Assembly: GCF_000340965.1 (NCBI RefSeq)
Contig: NZ_ANAY01000020.1
Span: 47,372 to 111,371 of the forward strand
Direction of reading: 5' to 3'
Origin: Nocardiopsis kunsanensis DSM 44524
Lineage (GTDB): Bacteria; Actinomycetota; Actinomycetes; Streptosporangiales; Streptosporangiaceae
Length of the DNA: 64,000 bases
Positions within the stretch are counted from its first letter, which is position 1; every line of letters starts with the position of its first letter. This document shows, in pieces, positions 50,628-59,927 of this stretch. The position numbers were made by a program, and so were the translations under genes. A model generated the notes under the pieces. The model made no database searches. It saw nothing but the letters and a program-made list of their open reading frames with translations, and was not told the DNA's origin.

Positions 50628-52151
50628 TCATCGAGCCGTTGCTTTACTCGGTATGTTCCCCGCCCGGTTGGGGCGGTTGCGCTCGTCCGGTCGGGAGTTG
50701 ATCCGTCCCCGGATATCGCGCGCTAGAGGCGCTTCCGCGAGGAAATTTTCGAGTTCTTCAACTGAACGGTTAGCTGCATAGGGTTGCAGGTCAGCGCGCA
50801 AGCGGGTGAGGCGAACGCGTACGCGTGCCGAGCGCAAGTGCTCGGCACGTTGAATGGTGGTTCGGGCCAAGGCGCTGGCGGCTTCGGGGTCGGCCTCGGC
50901 TGTGCGCAGGTGTGCGCTGGCGTGGAGAAGACCCGCGATGGTCCGGTTGCGTCGACGAGAGCGCGGGGCCGCGGAGAGGAATCGGTGGGTGTGTTCGATA
51001 GCTCGCCGTCCCTGGCCCAAGTCATGGAAGCAGTGGGCGAGCTGAAGGTCCACCTCCGAGCCGTCGAAGGAGGCCATCCATTCGGGGCCGTCCCGGCGCC
51101 CTGCGTGTTGGAGAGCCTCTTCCATTTCGTGGAGCGCTCGAGCACAGGCAAGTTCGTCGCCGAGTGAGGCCAAGGCTCGAGCCCGCCCGGCTGCAAGCAT
51201 CGCTCGCACGGCAGGAGTGGCCTCATCCACAGCACCGCCTGTGGCAATGCATGCCAGGTCCAAGGCGTGGCCGAACTGCCCGAGCAGGTTGGCGTGCTGG
51301 CTCAGCATGATGAGGGCGTGGGCCGCGAGCAGGCGATCCGATCCCAGGTGGGCGAAGGTGAGTGATTGCAGAAAATACTGGCGTGCCAGGTGGTGGAGTC
51401 CGGCGTCTTCGGCCATCGCTCCGGTTTGGGCGGTAAAGCGGGCGCCGGCGCCGAACAGGCGCTTTCCCCTTTCGGTCGTGTAGTCGCTCTGCAGGAGGGG
51501 GCCGATCTCGCTGTGCAGGTATTGCACCGCGGAGGTGCGTGCGTGTGCGCCGCCGAATTCATCGTCCAGCTCGGTAAAAAGTACGCACGTGCGGACGATG
51601 GCGGCGATGTCGGTACCGCTCACCTGGTTATTCGACGCATGGTTTCGAGGGAGGAGGGGCTCGGGCGGCGCCGCGAGCCAGGCCAGCGCCACGCTTTTCA
51701 GGTGGTCCAGTGAGGGGCCGGGCTCGGGGGGTGTGTGTGCTTGCAGATCGCCTGCCCAGAGCGCGGCTGCCTGGCGTAGGAACTCCGGGAGCGTTGGCGG
51801 GAAGGAGGCTGCCGCGACCGGGGCGGGCCCAGGCGGATTCGCCTCTGTGGCCTGGACTGTGGGCGCGCCGAGGCCTTCCAGCGCCAAAGCGATGCGTTCG
51901 CTCCGGCGAAAACCGGCCTGCCCGTTCAGGAGTTTGCTGATGGTGGCTTGGGAAGCGCCGGTCATTTGGGCCAGAGCGATTTGGGACAGGGTGGTCTGTT
52001 CCCGCAGCACGCGCAGGAGTGCACCAAGGTCTCGGTGGGCGAGCGCGGCGCGCGCGTCAGGACGCTCCCACACGCGCGGGGGGATGCAGGCGCACCGCAC
52101 GCGGGTACCCGAGCGGGGTAGACCGCAGTGTCCGCACGGATGCTGGTTCAC
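50628..52151 (-). CDS. XRE-family regulator with zinc-ribbon start and TPR-like repeats
   Basis: A 507-residue protein. A Cys-rich start (PCGHCGLPRSGTRVRCACIPP) is followed by an XRE helix-turn-helix (GALLRVLREQTTLSQIALAQMTGASQATISKLLNGQAGFRRSERIALALEGLG, about residues 42-95). About 350 residues of alpha-helical repeats follow, with AHALIMLSQHANLLGQFGHALDLA, HCFHDLGQGRRAIEHTHRFL and similar. Such regulators control secondary metabolism, conjugation or differentiation in actinomycetes. It is transcribed divergently from the conservon-like genes and is a natural candidate for their control. Confidence 0.85.
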   Translation of the reverse strand: MNQHPCGHCGLPRSGTRVRCACIPPRVWERPDARAALAHRDLGALLRVLREQTTLSQIALAQMTGASQATISKLLNGQAGFRRSERIALALEGLGAPTVQATEANPPGPAPVAAASFPPTLPEFLRQAAALWAGDLQAHTPPEPGPSLDHLKSVALAWLAAPPEPLLPRNHASNNQVSGTDIAAIVRTCVLFTELDDEFGGAHARTSAVQYLHSEIGPLLQSDYTTERGKRLFGAGARFTAQTGAMAEDAGLHHLARQYFLQSLTFAHLGSDRLLAAHALIMLSQHANLLGQFGHALDLACIATGGAVDEATPAVRAMLAAGRARALASLGDELACARALHEMEEALQHAGRRDGPEWMASFDGSEVDLQLAHCFHDLGQGRRAIEHTHRFLSAAPRSRRRNRTIAGLLHASAHLRTAEADPEAASALARTTIQRAEHLRSARVRVRLTRLRADLQPYAANRSVEELENFLAEAPLARDIRGRINSRPDERNRPNRAGNIPSKATAR

Positions 52152-52353
52152 TGATCTCGTCCGCTCTGGAGACGGTACAGGTTCGGCTGTGTGGGCGGAT
52201 GTCGGTGGGCGAACACGCCCGCCAGCCTAGTGTCCGGAGTGACTCGTCGGCACCTTATACACCATGGGGCGGGGGAAGTCTATTCATCGCTGCGTAAAAA
52301 AATCTTGTGGTGGCGAATAGCCTTACGGTTGGAGGCTTTGCCAGAGTGGGCCC
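52152..52353. promoter_or_regulatory. Divergent promoter region (XRE regulator / conservon-like genes)
   Basis: About 200 bp between divergent genes. AT-richer stretch at 52255-52330 (AAAAAAATCTTG on the plus strand). No clear -35/-10 hexamers are assigned. Confidence 0.4.
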
Positions 52354-52812
52354 ATGAGTTCGCAAACCCCCACTGTGACGGGCAGCGGGCCTGGCCTCCT
52401 CCACGAGCGTGTACGCGCTTTCGCGTCCGAGCACGGGGTGGACGTGGTGCTGCTGTCCTCTGACGGCCGGTTGATCTCGCTGGGCGGGTCCATCGCTGTG
52501 CCCAGCGCCGAGCAGATCGCCGGTACTGCTTTCACGATGATCAGCTACGCCAAGCGCATAGCCGACTGGACCCAGCGCGACGGCGCAAATCTGCTCTCGG
52601 TGCGTTATACGTCCGGGACATTGACGTTGCTGGCCGCCTCCGACCGGGCCTGGATCGCGGTAGGCAACGCCACCTCGAGCAATGGCGCCTCGACCGAGAC
52701 CAAGCACATCGCTTACCAGGCGGCGCGCTTTACTGAGCAGATCCGGGACCTTCTGCCCGCTACCGGGGCGATGGCCCTGCCCAGCCCCGTGAGCGCGGAG
52801 GTGGCCAAGTGA
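52354..52812 (+). CDS. Roadblock/LC7-domain protein (CvnB-like)
   Basis: A 152-residue protein. ERVRAFASEHGVDVVLLSSDGRLISLGGSIAVPSAEQIAGTAFTMISYAKRIADW and GTLTLLAASDRAWIAVGNATSSNG are typical of the Roadblock/LC7 fold found in CvnB of actinomycete conservons, where it pairs with GTPases. It overlaps the next gene by GTGA. It is the first gene of the conservon-PKS side. Confidence 0.82.
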   Translation: MSSQTPTVTGSGPGLLHERVRAFASEHGVDVVLLSSDGRLISLGGSIAVPSAEQIAGTAFTMISYAKRIADWTQRDGANLLSVRYTSGTLTLLAASDRAWIAVGNATSSNGASTETKHIAYQAARFTEQIRDLLPATGAMALPSPVSAEVAK

Positions 52813-53657
52813 GCGTCAAGCCTACGCCCTACCGGCCCGCCCATGAGCCCATGCCCGCCCTGAGCGACCACACGCTGGTGCGCCCCGTCGGCCCCGCACC
52901 CGAACCCGTATGCCCCTTCACCGTCGACGCCGCGCGTCTGTGGCACGCAGCGGCCGCCGCGGAGCGGGGCGCGCTCAGCGTGCTGGAATTGGCGGCGCAC
53001 GCCCAGATGAGCCGGGGCGCGGTCGCAGTGTCCGTGACCGAACTGGTGCGCCAGGGCCAGGCCCGGGTCAGCCGCCCGATGGCAGACCCGGTCCTGACCC
53101 ATCTGAGCGACAACCTCGGGCCCACCTACTACGACCCCGCCCTGGCCTCGGCCAAGATCCTGGTCCTGGGCAGCCATGAGCGGATGCGTAACCGATTCAT
53201 TGCCGCCAACGCCGCTGCGGTGCGGGTGTGGGAAAGCGCCCCGGCCCGCCCCGGCCAGCAGACCTGCCTGACCATGGCCCGCATGCGGTTGGCGATGGTG
53301 GAACTGTGTCTGCTCAGCGTGGCCGACCCGGCCGAGTGGCCCACCCTGTGGCCAGGGACGGTGCGCGATGCTTACGCAGCCGTCGTGGTGACCAGGGCCC
53401 ACACCTGGCAGCAGGAAAAGGAGCTGGTGGAGACAGCCCGTGAGCATGGGTTGCCGGCCCAACTCGTGGTCGACCACCCTCAGGGGCCGGGCCCGGATCT
53501 GCAGGCCCTGACCACTGGTCTGGGCCTGACGCCGGATCAAGTGACACTGTGCGATGTGGACTCGGGCCCAGGCGCCTACGGGGCGGTGCGCGACGTGGTA
53601 CACCGAAGCTGCCGGTTCTCACCGGTTCCGCGCACCTTGGTGCCGGATCCGTATTGA
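52809..53657 (+). CDS. DUF742-like / degenerate GTPase fusion (CvnC-CvnD-like)
   Basis: A 282-residue protein from the GTG at 52809. The N-terminal 110 residues resemble DUF742 (VRPVGPAPEPVCPFTVDAARLW, SVLELAAHAQMSRGAVAVSVTELVRQGQARV). The remaining 170 residues run parallel to CvnD GTPases: ASAKILVLGSHERMRNRFIAANAAAV in place of the P-loop, and VVVTRAHTWQQEKELVETAREHGLPAQLVVDHPQ. The G1 (GxxxxGK), G3 and NKxD motifs are all absent, so GTP binding is unlikely. Conservons normally encode these as separate CvnC and CvnD proteins. Confidence 0.6.
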   Translation: MSVKPTPYRPAHEPMPALSDHTLVRPVGPAPEPVCPFTVDAARLWHAAAAAERGALSVLELAAHAQMSRGAVAVSVTELVRQGQARVSRPMADPVLTHLSDNLGPTYYDPALASAKILVLGSHERMRNRFIAANAAAVRVWESAPARPGQQTCLTMARMRLAMVELCLLSVADPAEWPTLWPGTVRDAYAAVVVTRAHTWQQEKELVETAREHGLPAQLVVDHPQGPGPDLQALTTGLGLTPDQVTLCDVDSGPGAYGAVRDVVHRSCRFSPVPRTLVPDPY

Positions 53658-54021
53658 GTCCTTCCCCTCTCCGAGGGGCCGGGGCGACGGCCGACCGGCT
53701 TTTGCTTCAGCGGAGACCGCCCCTGCCAGGGGAACTCCCGTGGAGGGCCGAGGTCAACTCCGAGCACAGAGGCCCGACCGATCGCCTTTGGACGTCTGTG
53801 AGCGGTGACCACGATGCGGCAGTTCCTGCGGCAAGGGGCCCGCTGAGCTGGGCGGGGTGGAGGGAAAGAACCGCAGCTCTCGGTTCAACGATGCCCGCAG
53901 GCCCCTCTCACCCACGGCCTGGCCCCACTCACTCGGCCGAGTGTCGTGTCAGCACAACAAACCCTGAAAGGAGAAGGGGCGTCTTCTCCCCGCTTGACGG
54001 CGGGGTACACCCGACCCTCTC
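53658..54021. other. Intergenic region upstream of the monooxygenase-PKS genes
   Basis: About 360 bp. No gene is supported. It probably carries the promoter for the three-gene biosynthetic operon; GAAAGGAGAAGG at 53967-53978 lies 43 bp upstream of the next ATG, too far to be its ribosome binding site. Confidence 0.4.
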
Positions 54022-55344
54022 ATGACGAAGATCCTGATCGTGGGGGCCAGCCCGGCCGGCCTCCACCTGGCCCACGGCCTACTTACCCACGGCTACGACG
54101 TGACCATGCTCAACGCCCGTACCAGCGGGGAGATCCGCACCTCTCAACCTTCCACCACCCAGTTCAGCCTGCCTACGGCTCTGGCCCACGAACAGCAGGC
54201 CGACCTGGCCCGGTGGGAGCACGTGGCCCCCCGAATCAGCGGAGCCCGCCTGCACCTGCACCCGCCGAACATGCCCACCAGCACAGTGGAGTCAGCCTTC
54301 AGCTCCTACGGGGTCTCGGTCGACCACCGCGTCAAAATCGCCGACTGGCTCGAGTACCTGGAGGACCGGGGCGCCAAGGTCGTCATCCACGGGGCCACCG
54401 TCGGCGACCTGGACTACTTCTCCCGCATGTTCGACCTGGTCATCCTGGCCATCGGCTACGGCGAACTCGGCGCCCTCTTCGACCGCCACACCAGCGGACA
54501 AGCGCCCCCGCCCCGAGCGGTGGCCCAAGCCATCATCGAGGGCGTTCATCCGAGCCCCCACGTACAGATGCACCCGGCCGCCCCTCCACGTCACGCGCCC
54601 CCGGGGTACCTGCCCGAACCGGTCGCCAGCGACTACGCCGAAGTTGCCTCCACCCCCGAACTGCGGGCGATCCTGTCCCCGGTGCTGACCGACGTGGGCC
54701 CCCAGCACGTCCTCCAGCTCGTGGGCGCCCCCGGCGGACCGATGGAAGGCTGGCCCGACCGCCCCCGCCCCGAAGAGATCTGGCGGTGGATGAGCGAACT
54801 GACCGCCAAACACACCCCGCACCTGCACCAGCGCCTCGAAGAGGCCTACCTGCCTGCCTCAGAACAAGATGCCAGCGTGCACGCCTACACCCCCCACGTA
54901 CGCGCCCCGGTGGCGACCCTGCCCTCGGGCGGACACGTGTTGGGCATGGCCGAGGCAGTTGTCAGCACCGACGACCCCGTGGCCGCCCAGGCCGGGAACA
55001 TGGCCATCGCCAGCTCCCAGCACTACCTCGCCCGCATCCTCCACAATACGCAGGGACCGTTCACCCCCGCCTGGATGCACGAAACCTTCGAGGGCCTGTG
55101 GCAGGGCGAGCCCACCGCTGAGTACCCCTTCGCGGGAATGGGCCAGGCCTGCCTGGGACTGAGCCAGGTCCTCGACCAGATCTGGGACCCACAGGCACCA
55201 GCCCACCTGACCGAGGTCCTGGGCGCGGCCGCCACCCACCAGCAGGTCGCCGACCGGTTCCTGGGCGACCTCGACGACCCCCGCCGCTACACCTGGCTGT
55301 ATGAGCCCGAAAACGCACGCGCTTACCTGAACACCCTCACCTGA
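54022..55344 (+). CDS. Styrene/indole monooxygenase-like flavoprotein (StyA-type)
   Basis: A 440-residue protein. KILIVGASPAGLHLAHGLLTHGYDVTMLNARTSGEIRT is the FAD Rossmann fold with the StyA-style 'SPAGL' and following NAR segment. LPTALAHEQQADLARWE, HRVKIADWLEYLEDRGAKVV and LVILAIGYGELGALFD continue the pattern. Such enzymes epoxidise styrene or indole using FADH2 supplied by a reductase. No StyB-type reductase is visible in the window. The gene precedes a methyltransferase and PKS on the same strand, so the substrate may be an aryl or alkene group of the product. Confidence 0.85.
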   Translation: MTKILIVGASPAGLHLAHGLLTHGYDVTMLNARTSGEIRTSQPSTTQFSLPTALAHEQQADLARWEHVAPRISGARLHLHPPNMPTSTVESAFSSYGVSVDHRVKIADWLEYLEDRGAKVVIHGATVGDLDYFSRMFDLVILAIGYGELGALFDRHTSGQAPPPRAVAQAIIEGVHPSPHVQMHPAAPPRHAPPGYLPEPVASDYAEVASTPELRAILSPVLTDVGPQHVLQLVGAPGGPMEGWPDRPRPEEIWRWMSELTAKHTPHLHQRLEEAYLPASEQDASVHAYTPHVRAPVATLPSGGHVLGMAEAVVSTDDPVAAQAGNMAIASSQHYLARILHNTQGPFTPAWMHETFEGLWQGEPTAEYPFAGMGQACLGLSQVLDQIWDPQAPAHLTEVLGAAATHQQVADRFLGDLDDPRRYTWLYEPENARAYLNTLT

Positions 55345-55390
55345 CACCCCACCCCCTGATTTGCCCTGTCCCCGTCATCATTGGAGCCCC

Positions 55391-56053
55391 GTGTCTTCCG
55401 ACACCTCTACACCCGCCACACGCTGGTGGGGCCCCCGCCTGGTCCAGCGCCTGTACGGCCCCCTGGTAGTGCACGGCACCTACCGTTTCCTGTGGCGCTG
55501 CCACGTGCGCCACGTGCTGGGGCTGTACTACAGCACCATCCGCGACGGCGACACGGTCCTGGAGATCGGGCCCGGCGACGGCGGCCACCTGGACCGCGTC
55601 GACCGCCAGGACCTGACCGTGCACCTGATGGACGCTTTCCCCGGCTCCATGGCCGCCGCGGCCGAGCGCCTGGCGCGCTACACCCCTACCCAGCACCTGG
55701 CCAACGCCCTGGAGCCTTTTCCCCTGGCCAAGGAAAGCGTCGACGCGGTCATGCTGTCCATGGTCGTACACTGCCTTCCCGGAGAGCAGATCGCAGACAA
55801 AGAAGCGGTCTTCGATGGTGTGGCCGGCGTCCTGCGCCCCGGAGGCCGCTTCGCCGGAGCCACCGTCCTGTCCCAAGGAGTCCCGCACACCCGGCGCAGC
55901 CGCGCCGGCTTGGGACTGCTCAACCGCCAGGAGGTCTTCTCCTGCCATGACGACTCCCTGGCCGATCTGGAAACGGCCCTGGAGAAGCGCTTCGACCAAG
56001 TGCAGGTGAGCACCGTCGGGTCTGTGGCCCTGTGGCAGGTGATCGGGCGATGA
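55391..56053 (+). CDS. SAM-dependent class I methyltransferase
   Basis: A 220-residue protein starting at the GTG at 55391 (MSSDTSTPATRWWG), GGAG 4 nt upstream. GDTVLEIGPGDGGHLDRVDRQDLTVHLMDAFPGSMAAAAERL is SAM motif I (GPGDGG). ALEPFPLAKESVDAVMLSMVVHCL and VLRPGGRFAGATVL follow. O- or C- methylation of a small molecule or a PKS product is likely. It overlaps the PKS start by four bases, giving tight coupling. Confidence 0.85.
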   Translation: MSSDTSTPATRWWGPRLVQRLYGPLVVHGTYRFLWRCHVRHVLGLYYSTIRDGDTVLEIGPGDGGHLDRVDRQDLTVHLMDAFPGSMAAAAERLARYTPTQHLANALEPFPLAKESVDAVMLSMVVHCLPGEQIADKEAVFDGVAGVLRPGGRFAGATVLSQGVPHTRRSRAGLGLLNRQEVFSCHDDSLADLETALEKRFDQVQVSTVGSVALWQVIGR

Positions 56054-58968
56054 ACAGACCCGAGCCCAGAGGCGCAGCCCTGACCGGGATCGGCGTGCGC
56101 CTACCCGGCCCCACCGGCGAACCGGTGCGCGGGCCCCGCCAACTCTGGAACACCCTGCTGTCCGGTTCCAGTGCTCTGGGCCGCTACCCCCAGCACCGGT
56201 GGGAGCACATGGCCCGTCGCCTGCACCCCGATGACCGCCCCCAAACCCCCTGGCCGGTGGCGCCCCTGCAGCTGCCGGACCAAGTCGAGCACACCGCCTT
56301 CCACCTGTCGGCGGCCGAATCCCAACGCCTGTCGGCCACTCAACGTCTGGTCCTGGAGGTCGGCGCTGAGGCCCTGGAAGACGCCGGCCTGGACCCGGCC
56401 ACGCTGGCCGGGCCCGACACCGGCCTCTACGTAGGCAGCGCCAGCCCCGATGAAGCCGTCGAAGCGTTCAACGAGAACGCCCGCCCCGGGCTGGCAGACC
56501 TATCCGCCGGAGGGGCCGGCATGCTGGCCACTCCCCTTTCGCGCTGGTTGGACAGCCGCGGTCCACTTCTGACCATGGACACCTCCTGTTCCTCGTCGTT
56601 GTACGCCCTGGATGCGGCCCGGCGTGACCTCGCCGACGGCCGGGTGAGCACGGCCCTGGTGATCGGGGTCAACACGGCCCGCACCCCCGCCGTAAGCCGG
56701 GCCTTCGCCCATGGGCCCGTTCTGGCCCCGGAACCGGTCAGCCATCCCTTCGACACCGGAGCCGAAGGTTTCGTACGCGGCGAGGGCGCCGTAGCTGTCG
56801 TCCTGCGCAACCAGCACGAAGCCGACCAGGACCGTGATCGTCTCTACGCACTGCTGACCCATACCCGCACCGGCGCCGACGGACGCTCAGCAGCCGCCGG
56901 CGCCCCTTCCGCCTCAGCACAGGCGGAATTGTTGACACGCACCTATTCCGAGGCCGACATCACCCCGGACGAAATCGGTTACCTCATCGCCCACGGCACC
57001 GCCACCCGAGCTGGCGACCACGCTGAAGCCCGGGCCCTGGGCCGAGTCTTCGACCGCGGCGAGCACACCCCGCTTTGGGTGGGTTCGGTCAAGGGCGCCT
57101 TCGGCCATTCCGAAGGCGCGGCCGGGCTGCTCGGGGTGGTGGCAGCAGCTTTGAGCCTGCACCACGGGCATATTCCACCCACCGCCGGACACCGCGTCCC
57201 TTCCCCGGCCTTGGGGCGCCACCATCTGCGCGTACCCACCCAGCAGATGCGCTGGCCCCGCGCCGTGGACTCTGCCCGCCGCGCCGGGGTCACGAGCCTG
57301 GGCTTTTCCGGCGCGATCGCACATGCACTGCTGGAACAGGCCCCGCCCCCTCGACCCGGCCACGAGGACACCGACCAACAGCCGGCCCACGTGTGGGCGC
57401 TGTCCGCAACCTCCAAGGCAGCCCTGGCCGAGCAGGCCGGCCGGCTGCACGAACAACTCACCCGCCCCGACCCGCCCAGCGCGGCGCGTGTGAGCGCCCA
57501 CCTGGCCCGGCGCACCGACCGACGCGGTCCCTGGCGGGCCGCTCTCGTCCACGCACCCGGCAGCAACGGGATCGCGGGCTTGGAGGCATTGGCCCAAGGG
57601 CGCGCCCATGAGGCCCTGGTCGGCCCCGCCCGGGCGGGAACAGGGCGTCTGGCGTGGGTCTTCGGCGGGCACGGCGCTGCCCGTCCAGGCATGGGCGCAC
57701 AGCTCTACCGTGCGGACGAGATCTTCGCCCGCCACATGGACCGGGCCCACCAAGCCTTGGTCCAACACACCCTGGCCCCCTGGCATCCGGCCCGGGGGGC
57801 GGCCCAGGGTTTGGCACAGACCCAACAGGCCACCTGGGCCATGCAGACTGCGCTGGCCGCCACCCTGGCCGAGCGGTGGGAGCTGACCCCCGAGGTGGTG
57901 GTGGGGCACTCCCTGGGTGAGGTGGCCGCCGCCCAGGTGGCCGGAGCTCTGGACGTGGACCAGGCGGCCCGGCTGGTGGTGGCCCGATCCGAGCTGCTGG
58001 AGCGCGTGGCCCCCACCGGGGGCATGCTCTCGCTGGAAGCCGACAGTGCTACTGCTCGGGCACTGGCCGCGGCCCACGGTGTGGAGGTGGCCGCGGCCAA
58101 CGCCCCCTTGCTTCAGGTGCTCTCCGGCCCCCGGGAGCGGCTTGAGGCTGTCCGTGTCCAGGCCGAGCAGGACGGATACACCGCCCGGGAGCTGCCCGCG
58201 GCGCCCCCGGCCCACAGCCGCGCCGTCGAACCGGTTCTGGGCGAGCTCGCCGACCGACTGGGGCGGCTGCGCGCCCAGCCGCCGCGGGTGGAGATGGTCT
58301 CGACCGTCTCCGCCACCAGCGTCCAGGACCTGAGCACCGACTACTGGGTACGGCAACTGCGTGCCCCTGTCGACTACGAGGCGGCCCTGGCGTGTGTGGC
58401 CCGCCAGGGACCGGTGTTGGTGGCAGAGCTCTCTCCGCACCCGGTGCTGGCCGTGCCCACCATGCGTATCGCCGCCCGCCACCACCTGGATGCGCAGGTG
58501 GCGACCCTCGTCGACGGAACCGACGCCGAAAACCAGGGCCTGGCCCGCCTGGCCGCACGGGCCCACGGCCACGGACTCACCCTCCATCAGGGCGATGGCC
58601 CCCATCCGCCTGTGGAACTCCGACCGCGCACCTGGCGGGCCCACACACCCGCAGACTGGCCCAAAACACTGGCCGGCCTGGAGCCGGACGAAGCATGTGC
58701 GGCGCTGGCCGCATGGGTCCACCAGTGCGTGGATGAGCTGGCCCCTGGGCCCGTGCGCGAGACAGACCGCGACACGGTACTCGAAGAACTCGGCCTCAAC
58801 AGCATGCACCGCCTCATCCTTCGCGCCGAGATCCTGTCCCATCTGCCACCCGAGACAGCCACCGCAGTGGAACAGAACCCCACCATCAACGGCATCAGCC
58901 ACACCCTGGCCCAGACCCTGATCCGTGCGGGAGATCCGGCCGCACGGACCAGGGTCGGGAGCAGCTGA
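56050..58968 (+). CDS. Single-module type I polyketide synthase (KS-AT-ACP)
   Basis: A 972-residue protein from the ATG at 56050, overlapping the methyltransferase stop by ATGA. The KS spans about 1-430, with Cys180 (TMDTSCSSSLYALDAAR), His315 (AHGTATRAGDHAEA) and His352 (VKGAFGHSEGAAG). The AT follows at about 530-830, with the nucleophile in VVGHSLGEVAAAQVAGAL. The position of the usual HAFH/YASH specificity motif reads PPAHS, so the extender unit cannot be predicted. The ACP at about 880-960 has the phosphopantetheine Ser918 in LGLNSMHRL. No KR, DH, ER or TE is present. It could act iteratively or load one unit; release must occur elsewhere or by spontaneous cyclisation. Confidence 0.92.
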   Translation: MNRPEPRGAALTGIGVRLPGPTGEPVRGPRQLWNTLLSGSSALGRYPQHRWEHMARRLHPDDRPQTPWPVAPLQLPDQVEHTAFHLSAAESQRLSATQRLVLEVGAEALEDAGLDPATLAGPDTGLYVGSASPDEAVEAFNENARPGLADLSAGGAGMLATPLSRWLDSRGPLLTMDTSCSSSLYALDAARRDLADGRVSTALVIGVNTARTPAVSRAFAHGPVLAPEPVSHPFDTGAEGFVRGEGAVAVVLRNQHEADQDRDRLYALLTHTRTGADGRSAAAGAPSASAQAELLTRTYSEADITPDEIGYLIAHGTATRAGDHAEARALGRVFDRGEHTPLWVGSVKGAFGHSEGAAGLLGVVAAALSLHHGHIPPTAGHRVPSPALGRHHLRVPTQQMRWPRAVDSARRAGVTSLGFSGAIAHALLEQAPPPRPGHEDTDQQPAHVWALSATSKAALAEQAGRLHEQLTRPDPPSAARVSAHLARRTDRRGPWRAALVHAPGSNGIAGLEALAQGRAHEALVGPARAGTGRLAWVFGGHGAARPGMGAQLYRADEIFARHMDRAHQALVQHTLAPWHPARGAAQGLAQTQQATWAMQTALAATLAERWELTPEVVVGHSLGEVAAAQVAGALDVDQAARLVVARSELLERVAPTGGMLSLEADSATARALAAAHGVEVAAANAPLLQVLSGPRERLEAVRVQAEQDGYTARELPAAPPAHSRAVEPVLGELADRLGRLRAQPPRVEMVSTVSATSVQDLSTDYWVRQLRAPVDYEAALACVARQGPVLVAELSPHPVLAVPTMRIAARHHLDAQVATLVDGTDAENQGLARLAARAHGHGLTLHQGDGPHPPVELRPRTWRAHTPADWPKTLAGLEPDEACAALAAWVHQCVDELAPGPVRETDRDTVLEELGLNSMHRLILRAEILSHLPPETATAVEQNPTINGISHTLAQTLIRAGDPAARTRVGSS

Positions 58969-58973
58969 CCCAC

Positions 58974-59013
58974 GGCCCGGTGCCAGTCAGGGACCTGTGA
59001 CTGGCACCGGGCC
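58974..59013 (+). terminator. 16-bp perfect hairpin terminator of the PKS operon
   Basis: Arms 58974-58989 and 58998-59013 (GGCCCGGTGCCAGTCA and its complement) enclose GGGACCTG, six bases after the PKS stop. No long T-run follows. Confidence 0.8.
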
Positions 59014-59027
59014 TCGCCCACGCGCGC

Positions 59028-59420
59028 GAGGTGGTCCACGCGTTCAACGAGCGGGGCTCGGAGGCGCTGGGACCCAAAATGGAACCGGGGCCCGGCCCCG
59101 ACTATCAGCACTGAAACACGCGAGCACATCGACCTGCTCGCCCGGACCCTGTCCGCCGAGTGGGACATCGTCGGGCAGTCGACCTGGTGCCTGGCCACCC
59201 CGGCCCGGCACCTGATCGAGGGCGGGATCGTCGCGGCGATCAGCCGCGAGCGCCTACGCCGAATCCTGCGTGAGCAGAGCGTGAGCTGGCGGTCCACCAA
59301 GTGGAAGAGCTCAAACGACCCCGGCTTCATCACCAAGATGTAGCGGGTGCTGGAGCTGTACGACCACCCGCCCTCCGACGGGGTTCAGGGGATGCACGCG
59401 AATGGTTTCCGGAGCCGGGC
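59028..59420 (+). pseudogene. IS630-type transposase remnant
   Basis: EVVHAFNERGSEALGPK at 59028 onward, then after a frameshift near 59095 TISTETREHIDLLARTLSAEWDIVGQSTWCLA...HLIEGGIVAAISRERLRRILREQSVSWRSTKWKSSNDPGFITKM, a TAG at 59341, and RVLELYDHPPSDG beyond it. This follows the N-terminal half of IS630-family transposases (the ISRERLRRILRE and KTWKxSxDP parts). No C-terminal DDE half is visible. It is a dead fragment. Confidence 0.8.
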
Positions 59421-59927
59421 CGTGTGGGTGTACCGGTGAGCCTACGAGCCGCACGTGTGGGAAGAGAGACCCCGCAGCACAGGATTACGTGAGGCTCGAG
59501 TGTGGGCCGAGTCAGCGCCCGAGGCCGATCATGTGAGAACCCTGATCGGGGGCGTCTCGCTGACTCCGGCCGGTTATCCACAGGCCGCGGGTTGGGGCGA
59601 CGCGGCGCGCGGAACCCATCGTCGAACCGGCCATCTCCACCACGGCCTCGGAATTCTCCTTGGACAATGAAAAGCGTCCACGATGCCCGGTGTCAGACGG
59701 CGGCCTCTGGTTCCGGGCCGCGGACGCGGGTAGAACAGAGCTGAGGGCCGCTGCGGCGGCTCCAGACCGGCTTCAGTAAGCCGGGAGAGGGCCTTTACGT
59801 GTTGGCGGGGCGGGTCGGGCTGCGACGACATGGTGCACGGCCATGAGCGCCCGTTCGATCATGTGGGTTTCGGTAATCCCCATGTTCAAGGCGCCCATGA
59901 CCGCCCTTCCGCGAAGAACGCTCTACG
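59421..59927. other. Region between transposase remnant and propeller fragment
   Basis: About 500 bp with no gene I can support. Probably decayed insertion-sequence or rearrangement debris. Confidence 0.35.

Noticed and set aside
56914..58902. 662-codon frame on the minus strand
   Set aside because: Shadow of the PKS gene, whose active-site motifs are unambiguous.
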